A stretch of 64,000 nt of DNA, from positions 25,922,770 through 25,986,769 of the forward strand of contig NC_063452.1 of NCBI RefSeq assembly GCF_020379485.1, given 5' to 3'. The translations under genes and the position numbers were made by a program. The notes beneath the pieces are model-generated. The model did not search any database. It had not been told where the DNA came from and saw only the letters and a list, made by a program, of their open reading frames with translations. The stretch is from Brassica napus (lineage: Eukaryota > Streptophyta > Magnoliopsida > Brassicales > Brassicaceae). Positions 12,012-23,288 of this stretch are shown piece after piece (the stretch's first letter is position 1; every line of letters begins with the position of its first letter).

Positions 12012-13769
12012 CTTTCTATTTATATAATTTTGTAATCATTTGTATCTTATCATAACCAAAAATTTTAAACAATGAATCACAAAATTTGAATGTGAGATTC
12101 TTAACAGTTTTAGTAATTTATAGCCGTTTTTAAAAATTCAAAATTTAACATATACAGAAAAATCTAAATTTTTATTATATGGTTTGTAGTTGTTTAATTT
12201 ATTTTAATAGTTTAAATTTAAAAAATATGATAGAAGATACACTAATTTTTATCAAATTTTTATTATTCAAAATCATTAATTTTCATATAAACTTTAGTCA
12301 CATTAAGTAATTCCGTAATTTTTATTTAGCAAATAATAAATAACATTAATAATGAATTTATGGTTAGTTTAATAAAAAAACTTATTATATATTTAGATGG
12401 ACCAACCTATTTCTCTAAGGATTCTAAGAATCATTCTAGTGATGACATGTGGTTACAAAAAATGTTGCAATGCTTCTCAATAATATATAAAAAATTATTA
12501 AAATTTGTAAAAAGAGGACAAAAAAGCATTAAAATAACTAATTTATATAACCATATGACTACTAGATGGTTTTGGCAGCCATGAAGAAGTAAGAGCATGT
12601 CTAACAGAGGTTTCTCCTTCTGGAGTTCAAAAATACATCAATGTGTATGTATATATAAATAATAGGGGTTTTTGCCAAAACTAACCCACAACTTGATTTT
12701 AACCCCAAACCTATACCTAAATTTGAATCAAATGCAAAACTAACCTAAAAGCCTAGTGAAATTACAGCTCAGCCCCTTGTGACCAAACAAAAAAACAGAA
12801 GCCATTTTTACGAATATAGCCCTAGTAAATCGTCTGAGTCGTCTGAGATGTTGGAAGTCGTCTGGACGACTGAAGTGTAAGTCGTCTGGTACCGGTCTAT
12901 TTTAAAAATAATTTCTAAATCTTGTAAAAAAATATTTTGATGCGTGAAAAATAAAAATCAAGTAATTATAAACAGTTTTAAGTGATATAAATTAAGATAT
13001 GATAAAATTGATTTGTTTTGAAGATAGATGAGTGGAAGTAGTGAATCATGAAATACTTTGGTTTAGGAGTTTGGCAAACATATGTTGTAGTATTGTATGT
13101 ATTGTTAGGGTTAGATTTTGGAAAACTAAAATGTTTTTTCAAAAATTAGTTGTCACCTATATGTGTTTATTTATGTGTATAGTAAACACTTTTCAAGTTT
13201 GATTTGATTTTATGAAGTCTTTAATTAGATAATTAAGTTTAGGGGTTATGTTTAGGGTGTGGACGACTTATATTTCAGTCGTCTGTTGAATAATTTACTC
13301 GGACGACGTATATTTCAGTCGTCCACATCGTACCGAACCTTTAATTTTACCAATGTACGTTTTAACCTAACCGGATCATTTTACTCGGACGACTTACATT
13401 TCAGTCGTCTGGTGAAGAAATTAAAACAGACGACTTACATGTAAGTCGTCCAAATATTCCCGCCTAAAATTTTTTAAAAAAAATATTTTCCCGCTTAAAT
13501 ATTTTAAACCAGTCGTCTGGAAAGTCTTCTATTTTAGTTTCCCGCTAAAAATATTTAATTTTCCGCTAAAAATATTAAACTCTTCTGGACGACTTACATG
13601 TAAGTCGTCTGTTTTAATTTCTTCACCAGACGACTGAAATGTAAGTCGTCTGAGTCAAAAATATTTAACCTAATTGGATTTTTTGTCTCCCTATATAAAG
13701 AAAAATTTACACATTCTCTCACCTCCTCTCAAATGGCTGTAACAAAAATGTAATGTTCATCATTCTAAA

Positions 13770-14660
13770 ACTCTCCAACCTCTCTCTAATCTCTTTGACT
13801 TGAAAACACCAAACTTTATATGAATTTTTCAGTTTTGTCTCATGTATTTCTTAGTAATCTATCTCTTTTGCAGGTTTTTAATCAAATGGTACTCATCTTC
13901 CACTAATTTAAAGGTAAACCTATTAATTTTAGATATGTATTTTTGTGTGTTCTATAAATGTAGATTTATCTAATCTTCCACTCATTTTCTCTATTTTTAA
14001 GTCATTTGAACGTTTTTGGATATGCAGGTTTTTCAGATCTGGATTTGATATGCAGGTTTTTCAGATCTGGAAGACTTCTTGGACGACTTACCTGTTAGTC
14101 GTCTGGAAGTCGTCTCGAAGTCGTCTTGACTTCTTGGAAGTCTTCTGACAAAGTCGTCTGGACTTCCAGGAAGTCGTCTGGACTTCCAGGAAGTCTTCTG
14201 ACGAAGTCTCCCTTTCATAATAGATCTGAGCGTTTTGGTAAGTTCTTATGTCTGATTTTTCTTCATTTGGTAACTTCTTGTTGTATAAAGTTCTTACTTT
14301 TTTCCCAAACTAAAACTCTCCAAACCCACTCTAATCTCTTTGACTTGAAAACACCAAACTTTATATGAATTTTCCAGTTTTGTCTCATGTCTTTCTTACT
14401 AATCTATCTTTTTTGCAGGTTTTTAATTAGATGGTACTCATCTTCCACTAATTTAAAGGTAGATCTATTATTTTTAGATATATATTTTTGTGTGTTCTGT
14501 AAAGGTAGATTTATCTAATATTTCACTCATTTTTCTGTTTTTAAGCCATTTGAACGTTTTTGGATATGCAGGTTTTTCAGATCTAGATTTAATATGCAGG
14601 TTTTTCAGATCTGGAAGACTTCTGGGACGACTTACATGTTAGTCGTCTGGAAGTCGTCTG
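13770..14660 (+). repeat. 545-bp direct duplication inside the Mutator-like element
   Basis: The segment with TGACTTGAAAACACCAAAC at 13796 recurs at 14341. Collinear matches continue through TTTTTGCAGGTTTTTAAT and GGATATGCAGGTTTTTCAG to the GTCGTCTGG tract. TTTTGCAGG-type intron ends inside both copies suggest that transcribed, spliced sequence was captured or evolved here. Confidence 0.75.
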
Positions 14661-14870
14661 GAAGTCATCTGGACTTCTTGGAAGTCTTCTGACAAAGTCG
14701 TCTGGACTTCCTGTAAAGTCGTCTGGACTTCCTGTAAAGTCGTCTGGACTTCCTGTAAAGTCGTCTGAACTTCCTAAAAGTCTTCTGACAAAGTCGTCTG
14801 AACTTCCTGGAAGTCGTCTGGACTTCTTAGAAGTCGTCTGGACTTCTTAAAAGTCGTGTGGTCTTGTCTA
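14080..14870 (+). repeat. Degenerate AGTCGTCTGGACTTCC tandem array
   Basis: Head-to-tail words of about 20-25 bp (AGTCGTCTGGACTTCCTG and variants), strongest at 14690-14860. Spacing is irregular, as in a decaying tandem array. Confidence 0.75.
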
Positions 14871-15499
14871 CTCAAGTGGAATCCAAGCTTGTCTTTGTAG
14901 AGGAATGATCTATAATAGTTTTGTTTGTGGTCTGTTTTGTGAATTGCATGTCTACTCTTTTAGTTGTGAATTTTTTGTAAAATCAGTAATAATGTTTTCC
15001 AAGATGTATTAAATGTGCTAACAATGTGTTTACACATTTACAAATCAATGAAATAATAGACTTCAGTAGCCTTTTTCTTATCTTTGGATCTCTCATATGC
15101 AATAATAAACTCCAATGGCCTTTTTCTCATTTTAATAAACAAGAATGTTGGTAGTTTTATATTGATACAACATTTTAAGAAGCATTTTAACCCTTCTTCC
15201 AACTCATAACAATAGTCATCATTATTGTCTATAACAATAATACTTAAGAGATGGAAACAAAAAATAGTAACTAGTCAAAGCATATCATATTTTATTATAA
15301 GTTTGCGTTGAAAAACTTAGTCAAATTTAGTAAAACTAAGGGAGAGAACATATTTTGTAAATATGAGTTTTACATATCTTGAAGTTACTTATCACTCTTA
15401 AAAATACAAGTTATTCAAAAACTAACGTATAAGACTTAGAAACTAGCGGAGAAGACGCGGACGACTTCAATCTAAGTTGTCCAGACGACTAAACTATAC

Positions 15500-16275
15500 G
15501 TCGTCTGGTCAACGCAGAGGTTATTTTTGCAATTGACTTTGAAATTTGTTATTTCGGACGACTGAAAAATAAGTCGTCTACTATTGTTTGGCTAAAAAAA
15601 AACTCCAAAAAAGCTAGACGACTTACATTTCAGTCGTCATAGGTTAGTTTTGCATTTGACTGGATTATTTCAGAAGTTTGACTTTTCTGGACGACTTACA
15701 TTTCAGTCGTCTAGTGAAAATTAAAATAATAATATTTTTTTAAAAGTAGACGACTTACAGTTAAGTCGTCATAGGTTAGTTTTGCAATTGAAAAAAAAAA
15801 CTTCAAGATTTAATTATATACAGACGACTTATAATTCAGTCGTCCACGAGTAAGTCGTCCAGGATTTACGAGGTTTGACCAGAATCTCGGAAAAAAATCC
15901 TGGACGACTTACAAGTAAGTCGTCTCGTGGACGACTGAATTATAAGTCGTCTGTGTATAATTAAATTTTGAAGTTTTTTTTTTCAATTGCAAAACTAACC
16001 TATGACGACTTAACGGTAAGTCGTCTACTTTTAAAAAAATATTATTATTTTAGTTTTCGCCAGACGACTGAAATGTAAGTCGTCTGGGGAAGTCAAACTT
16101 CTGAAATTATCCAGTCAAATGCAAAACTAACCTATGACGACTGAAATGTAAGTCGTCTAGGTTCTTTGGAAATTTTTTTGAAACCAAACAAAAACAGACG
16201 ACTTAACTTTCAGTCATCTCAGGTTACAGATATCAAAGTCAATTGCAAAAATAACCTCTGCGTTGACCAGACGAC
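15500..16275. repeat. Long inverted repeat (arms about 0.37 kb, loop about 27 nt)
   Basis: The left arm 15500-15867 is matched in reverse complement by 15895-16275. The outer ends are GTCGTCTGGTC (15500-15510) and GACCAGACGAC (16265-16275); the inner ends are 15851-15867 and 15895-15911. Small indels occur (about 12 extra bases near 15912-15923). The loop carries its own CGAG...CTCG mini-stem. A transcript would fold into a long hairpin, a plausible source of small RNAs (inference). Confidence 0.85.
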
Positions 16276-16840
16276 TTCCAGGTAAGTTGTCTACAGCCAG
16301 ACGACTTCCCAAGTAAGTCGTCTGACGAACAGATCAGGAAAAAAACTCGATGTCATACCTTAAATTGGTGAGATAAGTTCCTTAGCATACATAAGGCTTC
16401 TCCAAGCACACAGAATCACAAACGAAAGTAACCCACCCAAAATCGTTAGCTTCTATGACTCTATGAACCATAAAAAATTTAGAATCAAAATCTTGGGTTT
16501 TTTTAGCTCATTGTGGAGAGAAAGTGAGAGATATGTTGTGTTTAGTTCACAAGAATGGAAAAGAAGAAGGGTAAATCGATTTTGGGAGCATTAAGAGCTT
16601 CAAATTGGTTGTTCATGGTGGTTGTGGTATTGGCAATCTTGTAATTACTTGAAGATGATGAGGGTGAGAGAGTAAAAATGTCATTTTCGAAAAAAAAAAA
16701 AAAAAAAAATTGATGGCATTTTCGTAAATTATATGAACTTGTGGGGTGAATAGGGCAAAACCAATTTTCAAAAAAAAGGAGGTTAGTTTTGTGTTTGACT
16801 TTAAGTTATAGGTCAATTCTGCAAAAAGACCTAAATAATA

Positions 16841-17457
16841 TCCTGTAACTTTAAAAAAAATATAATTAAATACTATTATTTAAATATATATACATATATA
16901 TATTTAGAACTTCAAGAAGAAAAATATCCACCGGAGCATAATTGGAAAAAAAAAAGAAACAAATCTCAAGCATTGATTCAGTAAGATCTAATGGTGCTTA
17001 GTCAAATTTAGAGCTTAGTCAAATTTTATTTATTAATTATTGCTTTTAAAATCAATAATAAATATAACTCACTCTAATAAAACACAAGTAAATCATTAAT
17101 AAATATAATCTGAATGTGATATAGTTTTCTATTAAAAATTTAAGACACAAAAAGTCAATACATGAAAATGCGTATTGAAATCTCATCCACTGTCTACATA
17201 AGAACTTTGATAAGTGAGCTTGGTTCAATTTTCTCAGGTCCTGAAGTTCATTTTGCCTCTTCGCGGCTCCAAGTTGAAATATCTGGCCCGTGTTTTTCAG
17301 AACCAGAAACGTCTTCCTCGAAAGGCTCAAACCATCTCGGTACATTAGACTCACGCACTGAATTTAAACATCCAAGACTTAGGAGCTAAACCCATCTCTA
17401 GGTGCCCTTTGAAATTAAACATCCAAGACGTAGGAGATAAACTCATCTTGTTCTGTC
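16841..17457. other. No gene seen
   Basis: AT-rich DNA, then (17160-17400) sequence downstream of the gag pseudogene that may be its decayed continuation. No conserved motif was recognised. Confidence 0.4.
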
Positions 17458-18138
17458 CTATGGCTTCGATTCTACCTCCTCCTCCTCCGCCAGAATCGTT
17501 TCTTCATAGTGTAGAGCTTCTTGCACGAAACCAGAATCATCATGATCGTTATCATCGTCGTCATGATCACAATCAGTCACCAAACATGAATCTGTTTCTT
17601 CTATGTTAGTCGCATCAGCCTCTGGAATCGAATCAGTTACCACGAACGATGGTGATGGCCTCATCATATCTGTTTCTTGCAACTTTCTTTCCAACTCCAA
17701 GCAAAAAACAATTCGCTATGGATCGTCATGGTTTCCATACCGCAGCAACATCGCATCCTTGAGGTCTTTCCAATTTTGAAAAGGACGCCGCGATACTCGA
17801 TTGTTGTACCAAGACTCAGCTTCTCCTCTGATGACACCGTAAGCCAACGCCATCTTCTGATCATCCGTGAAGTCTTCCGCCGCAAATCGATTCTCCATCC
17901 AATTAATCCATGGTCTCAAATCATCACCAGAAAACACAGGAATCTCTATGAATCCCATCGTAGATGCTCCGGACTGTATCGATTCTGTTGAAACGTCTCT
18001 TGAAACCTCCAATGAAGTTCTTCGCAAAGGTCCAGACGTCTCACCGTCGCGTTTGATCTTTCCAACCTCAATTGATGAAATCCATGGCCGCAATTCATCA
18101 GCAACGCCATTGAAAACCGGAAACTTCTCAGAACTCAT
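17458..18138 (-). pseudogene. Ty3-type retrotransposon gag fragment
   Basis: The ATG at 18138 opens a 140-codon frame ending in TAG at 17716-17718. The same frame continues open to 17458, so one nonsense codon splits a gag of about 226 residues. The core has the retrotransposon capsid pattern: PWINWMENRFAAEDF, a run with GEAESWYNN, and NWKDLKDAMLLRYG. An acidic Asp/Glu/His-rich tail follows. Upstream (about 18190-18240 on the minus strand) ATCAATTGGTGCGGTGAGC resembles the start of an internal region next to a primer-binding site. No protease, reverse transcriptase or integrase follows, so this is a 5' fragment. Confidence 0.7.
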
Positions 18139-18240
18139 TGTTACGATCCATCTTCACCGTTGCGTCTGATCGAGCTCACCGTCACTGTCTCAGCGATCGA
18201 ACGGCTCACCGCACCAATTGATAAGCAACCAAGTACTATA

Positions 18241-18560
18241 TTATTGTTTATCGGAACCAATTACAATCTCAAGATCTCCAAGGAGACCTTGAGCCCATAC
18301 ACAAGAGACCTTTCTCTCTGTGTCCTCTACAATTCCCCGAAAATAGCCAAACTCCAAGAACAACACGAACATATCTATATAAGCTGGAAACTCCTGTGTG
18401 GATAAAGGAGGAGTCTTTTTGGCTGAAAATGATATTCGACAGATCAAGATGAGGTAAGATTCGAAACCCAACAACAAAGAGAGAAGATCGAAACGTGGTG
18501 TGGTGGTGGTGGTGGTGGGACGGCGAGCGTGACATCGAAAGAAGGAGGAGGATTCGTCAA
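18241..18560 (-). other. Possible LTR remnant upstream of the gag fragment
   Basis: On the minus strand, non-coding DNA with a TATA-like TTATATAGATATG (about 18375-18390) lies upstream of the gag start, where an LTR is expected. No second copy exists in the window, so the boundaries cannot be set. Confidence 0.25.
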
Positions 18561-18689
18561 AAGACAGAGAAGATGGTCGTTTGATTTCTCGTAATGTGAC
18601 AGAGGAGAGAATTGATTTTTTTTTTGTGTATCAAGCTTGGTTAAAGGTTAACTTAAAGTATTTTTTATTAAAATTTGAGATATTTAACA

Positions 18690-18898
18690 TTTACCATAGC
18701 GTTTTATTTTGGATCTGTAATGGTAAGGCACATATACTTAGTAAATTAACGCCGCTAAAATTTTTTATTTTCCCGCGATACCAAACATAGCATTTTAAAT
18801 ATATAAACGCTATTAAAAAAGTCAGTATTGGTATACAATAGCAGAACTGTCATAAACGCTATAATCCGATGCTATTAATACCTACATTTCCTGTAGTG
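18690..18898. mobile_element. Terminal part of a second CACTA element
   Basis: It ends in TACATTTCCTGTAGTG, whose reverse complement starts CACTACAGGAAATGTA, a typical CACTA terminal inverted repeat. The preceding 200 bp hold repeated CGCTATTAA/ACGCTAT words typical of CACTA subterminal arrays. No opposite terminus was found to the left, and the subterminal words differ from those at 11120-11460, so it is probably a different family from the triplicated element. Confidence 0.65.
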
Positions 18899-19224
18899 CA
18901 TCTAAAGGAGACTCCTACAATATATCATAATTTTATCTTACAATGAAACATAGATCATGTCAAAGTTTAAAGAAAGAAGCACGTACCCAAACAATCTCTT
19001 GTATGTCTCATCATCAATCTATAGTGTTGTGATACTTCTTCAGCATTGTCCATAATTATACTCAAAATGCTGAGTAAACGCCTGGGCGGAGAGATAGAAA
19101 GAAACAAAATCAAACTTAAGTGGGCAAATTAAAAAGAGCCTGAAGTATATTCTCAATGAACCTTCAAATTTCAAAATGGCTCAGAGGAAACAAAAAGATG
19201 TATTTCTCTGAATAGTATATATTT
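18899..19224. other. No independent gene seen
   Basis: Between the CACTA end and the recognised GatB homology. It may hold the decayed continuation of the GatB-like sequence on the minus strand, but I could not align it. Confidence 0.35.
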
Positions 19225-19830
19225 GCCTAGACCAAGTCTTTTGCGTTTAACATTCATTGGGCAGTTCCACCTTTGGCCAAGAGCTCAAACAATATCTGGA
19301 ACTGGAATAATAAAATAAATAGCTTTGATCCAAAACAAAAATGATGACATCTCTAGACTGATATTAAGTAAAACTGACATGTTTACCACTCTTTCCCCTA
19401 ATGGTTCCATCATTTATTGCAGGTATCAGCTCAGCCAACTCTTAAGAAGTAAGTTTAACATCATTGACTGAAGATTCTTCCTTGTTCAAGAGAACAACGA
19501 TATCACTCATTAGCAAACTTGCGGTGAACTACACTTCAGCACCCTTGCCTATAACTGCAGCAAATTATTCTGCGAAGTAAGCCATTCATTCCAACATGAT
19601 TTTACACGTCTTGCTATGAACCAAAATAATAGATATCCAAAAAACCCTTATTAAAAAGTTTCAACTCTTTTTCTCTCCCAATGGGACTTACATTGACATC
19701 ATTTTCCAGGAAAACACATGTTGAATGCCTAGACCCATGTCCTCGTACCTCCTGCGCTTTACTTGAGGAAGCTCTGGCAAAGAAGCTTTGATGAGTATCA
19801 CTTCTGGAAGAAATGGTTCTGGAATGCATT
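19225..19830 (-). pseudogene. GATB: GatB (glutamyl-tRNA(Gln) amidotransferase subunit B) fragment
   Basis: Three exon-like blocks on the minus strand match the C-terminal half of organellar GatB, the subunit of the Glu-tRNA amidotransferase that makes Gln-tRNA in plastids and mitochondria. Block 1 (about 19830-19692) reads [18 protein letters not shown] and ends at a GTAAGT donor. Block 2 (19569-19387) contains FAAVIGKGAEV, SSVNDVKLTS and ELAELIPAINDGTIRGK, ending at a GTAAAC donor. Block 3 (19295-about 19225) begins after CAG with ILFELLAKGGTA and continues to NAKDLV. Block 2 has three in-frame stops and block 3 has more, so it is dead. Intron-like gaps remain, so it arose by DNA-level duplication or capture, not by retroposition. 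Confidence 0.85.
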
Positions 19831-19964
19831 GTTAATCAGCGAGCTCTTTTTTCCTCATTGTTTTTGTTTTCTGATCATCTATACTCAAGCTAAACATACA
19901 TTGATATTGCGACGTTGTGAAATATACAAATATTATTTAGCTTGGTATCTTCTCGGCTTGGCCC

Positions 19965-20185
19965 CAGTGGCGGAGCCACATGTAGTAAGACGGGGGCCGC
20001 TGAACCCAACAAAATTTCAAAAATTAGTGTAAGTTACTAAATCCCAGTCTATATGCCCCCATTCTAAAACAACGTTTGCCCCCATAGATTTGCTTAAACC
20101 CCCTAAAAATACACGTAACAATAACATAGATAAGAACATTTAATATTTGTGCCCCCAATAAAATTATTTCCAGCCTCCGCCACTG
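19965..20185. mobile_element. 221-bp hAT-type MITE
   Basis: Inverted ends CAGTGGCGGAGCC / CAGTGGCGGAGGC (the second read from the other strand) are flanked by a perfect 8-bp duplication CTTGGCCC (19957-19964 and 20186-20193). No coding capacity. Confidence 0.85.
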
Positions 20186-20199
20186 CTTGGCCCTGGTTG

Positions 20200-20762
20200 T
20201 AGAGAAGTGATTGTCTGGATCTCATAGTTAACTTTCCTTCTAATTGCTGAAAACACATTCAAATTCCTAATTTTCACCTGTGAAAATTTAAAAGAGAATA
20301 AAATGTGTTGATCATATCTCTTTTCCGGTTAAACTCATAATATAATATAAAAACGACAAAGGAAGAAAGAAACTTGCAAACTTAGCTTGCCTAATTGGAT
20401 GGATTGAGATATAAACATCGCAGCCAGGAGATCCTTCTTGCATATCTCAGAAGAAAACAATCCGCTCAACGGTATGAATGATAGAACCTGAAGCAAGGAA
20501 ACCAATCACACAAAAACATCATAATTCAACCAATCTAAGATTAGGCTAACAATAGACTTAACTTACATTGGACTCTCGTCAATATCAGTGAAGGTTATCA
20601 TCATTCATGCAATAACAATATCAGATAAATAAAATCAGAACCTAACAGATCCCCAAACAATCAGATTCCATCTGAACAAACACGTAAACGCAAGAGAGAA
20701 GTAAGTAAAAATTATAATCAAAATCTCAATCATGAAACGAAGAGAGGGGAATCTGCAAATAC
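20200..20762. other. No supportable gene
   Basis: Moderate-complexity DNA between the hAT MITE and the 5' exon candidate. It contains possible intron borders on the minus strand (around 20387 and 20487) but no frame I can assign. Confidence 0.3.
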
Positions 20763-21066
20763 CTCAGAGCAGATCCAAGAGGCTTAACCATCATTGCCGG
20801 CGACTGAAAGAGAAGGAAAAGAAATCTGGAGTCGCATAGTATAATGAGTCAGAGGAGGAGATATGGAGCCGCTCACAAAGGAGGAGACGCAGCGCGAAGT
20901 AGTTTGAGGCGCAGAGGCGGAGGCAGAGACGCAGCGGCATCGAGACAGGTCCTAGACGGCGTGAGAAGCAGCACTCGAGATAGAGGAACCCGTGAGACTT
21001 CAACGGAGAAACAGAGTCGAATTTTGATAATGAAGAAGACGAAAAGCTTGTTGAAGAAGATGACAT
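20763..21066 (-). CDS. Unrecognised 5' exon or short open frame
   Basis: On the minus strand the ATG at 21066 opens a 91-codon Ser/Leu/Arg-rich frame (starting MSSSSTSFSSSSLSKF) ending near 20791. Its last bases overlap a second start, MMVKPLGSALR (20794), that runs into a GTATTTGCAG donor at 20762-20761. CAG-bounded sequence follows at about 20487, but joining there gives a stop after a few codons. The upstream DNA (21180-21260) looks promoter-like, with an ACACGTGT core. It may be the 5' end of a broken gene, perhaps part of the same captured block as the GatB fragment. No family recognised. Confidence 0.3.
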
Positions 21067-21295
21067 ACCAGAAATAGAAAGCCCATCTGTTCTCGAGAGC
21101 TCAAAAACACATCAATATATAAGTTAAACGAAATAAACCCAAAACACAAATAGATAAATTAATGAAACGATGCAGTTTTGGGTAGACGGGACACGTGTCA
21201 GCACACGAACCTGTGACTTTCTGACCTGGAATCCTAGGTGACAGGCTGAGAGGAGAGAAAACTCTTTTTTATATATATATATATATAGATAGATA

Positions 21296-22725
21296 TGATA
21301 TACCATGGAATTTACCCACTTTCAGCTATGGTATATAAGTGTTTTAAGATATAATTATTATGTTTTGGAGTCTTTTTAGAGTATTTACACGTTCAGGTAC
21401 GTTTTGGAAAAACAAGGTGATTTTGAAGCCTTTTGAAGTGCAGAACTGCACAGACGCGTCAGATGTGTAGCTATGGATGGAGACCTTCGTACCGTTAGAT
21501 TGAGCACATCGTTTGACACAAGATAGAGCTTTGATTTAGCTTTCCAATTCCGCCGGTTTGAGGTCAGTCAGCATCCTGTAGCAGAAGTTATGCCCGTTTT
21601 ACTGAAGAGCTGTCAGTCTGCCTCGCGAGAGGAAGCTGACGAGGAGATTAAGGACTGTCGACCGACGGTGAACCCTTGACATTGGTCGACGGTGATGCCA
21701 GAATATGGGCTGGGTATATTTATGACCGACTAAAGCCCAGAAGCAACCACAAATTACCAGAACACCCTTGGATGACCTAAAACCCTATTTATGTGTTTTC
21801 TAAGCCATTGTTGACGGCAAAAAGCATTCTATTATCCTATTCTATTGTTTTCTCTTAGGTTTGGAGAGAAGATCAATTCTCCTTCAGAGATTGATTGGAA
21901 CTCCATTGGTTTTATCATTGATTTCTTATCTATTATATTATTCAGACTATAATTTGTGTTATTGCTTCTATGTCTGAGTAATCATCTTGTTAGGTTTAGG
22001 GATTTCATGAGCTTAATGTCAAACTGATAATAAATTAGGATTGCTAGATTATCTATAGATCTCTACACCAGGGTGATTTGTAAACTAGGATCTGGAATAG
22101 TTAGAATAGCATGACAGTGTGACTACTTGTTTGAACCTAGAATCATAGGATAGTTGAGAGGCACGAAAGTGCAGTCAATTAACGGAACCCGAACTCTGCT
22201 GGATTAGATACCTAGGCGCATAAGAGAGTTGGTCGAGGAATATAGTTGAACTTAATCGATTATGTCGTTAATGCTTGTTTGAGGAAGCATCGATCGACGC
22301 TCAGGCCATAGCATCGATCGACGCTCGCTTCAAGTCAATAAGCGACAGCTGAGACTGGACTTAGACATCTGATTAGAAATTGCATGTGAAAGCTGGATTT
22401 CTTACTTATTAAAATTGAGTTCTGGAATTGAATCTATAAACCATTAACATCCTTGAATTGTAGTTTTGAATCTCTTGATTGATAAATCCCTAGGTCTAGC
22501 TATTTCTCCTAATTGTTTACAACCTTAATCAACCAATCGAACAACTACTTTGTTTACCTTGCTTTCATTCATTTACTGATTTATAAATTGTTTGCCTAGC
22601 TTAATCTTGATTTCTATAGTCTATTGTGTGTCCTAGCTCTCTGTGGATTCGATCCATAAGTACTACAATTGAATCTCTTATTTGAGAGAGTAAAATCACT
22701 CATTAAGATAATTTGAGTGATATCA
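21296..22725. mobile_element. Solo LTR of a Ty3-type retrotransposon
   Basis: About 1430 bp beginning TGATAT and ending ATATCA. It is flanked by AGATA (21291-21295) and ATATA (22726-22730), a 5-bp duplication with one mismatch. Internal hallmarks include a TATA-like GGTATATTTATG near 21717, twin GCATCGATCGACGCT words near 22290-22325, and a 3' region with CTGTGGATTCGATCC typical of crucifer gypsy LTRs. No internal region follows, so it is most simply a solo LTR left by LTR-LTR recombination. An (AT)n microsatellite lies just left (21270-21290). Confidence 0.65.
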
Positions 22726-23288
22726 ATATAACAGTACCAAAACATTTAGAGCAACATTAGGGGTAGAAACCCTTTAAATTTCCCACTAAAGACAATATAA
22801 AGGGGATGATTGGAAGCATCTGTACCTTTATATTTTTGTTTTAGAAATAAAACTGTAGATTTTTTTTTGCTCTGGCTATAGATAATTTTGCTATAGAATA
22901 TCAGCTGTAGGTTTAAAAAGATTCAATGACTTACATATAAATTTTCTAAAGCAAAAAATAAGTACTCTAGATTTATGGCTTTCTACTGCTAAAAATAAAT
23001 AAAAAAGAAAGAAAAATTTGTAGGCTTTAAAAAAATTTTACAAAACATGATTGACAAAAAAATGGGTTGTAGAAATAATTTATGCTGTAGAAAAATGTTA
23101 CGGCATTTCTAAAGTATTTGCCAATCAACTCCAAAGTTATTTTCATTTTTTTAATTTTTCATAAGTGTTGGCACACTAACTGACTGCCGCCATATGTAGA
23201 ATTGGTTCTCAGATTAAAAAAAAGTTTATTCATGAAAGTACTCTCTACACTTTCTCTCCTTCTTTTCAATTATTTTCTTTATTGTTAA

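Larger units (their letters stand above)
12665..16831. mobile_element. Non-autonomous Mutator-like element packed with GTCGTC palindromes
   Basis: It is bounded by a perfect 9-bp target duplication TAAATAATA (12656-12664 and 16832-16840), the Mutator signature. The ends are diverged inverted repeats: GGGGTTTTTGCC against, from the other end, GGTCTTTTTGCAG, with AAAACTAACC words further in on both sides. No transposase is seen. The interior holds several dozen GACGACTT/AAGTCGTC words, often paired as short palindromes, a 545-bp direct duplication and a long inverted repeat. Short frames inside (13259-14368) are low-complexity and not convincing genes. The adjoining stretch 12020-12655 is AT-rich with no gene. 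Confidence 0.65.

Noticed and set aside
14690..14870. Evenly spaced GTCGTCTGGACTTCC repeats resembling a CRISPR array
   Set aside because: Plant nuclear context, no true unique spacers, irregular period and lies inside a transposon.
12596..16960. GAGCATGTCTAACAGAGG at 12596 and CACCGGAGCAT near 16930 as ends of a MITE surrounding the Mutator-like element
   Set aside because: The two sides show some inverted similarity, but the terminal bases do not match and no target duplication was confirmed.
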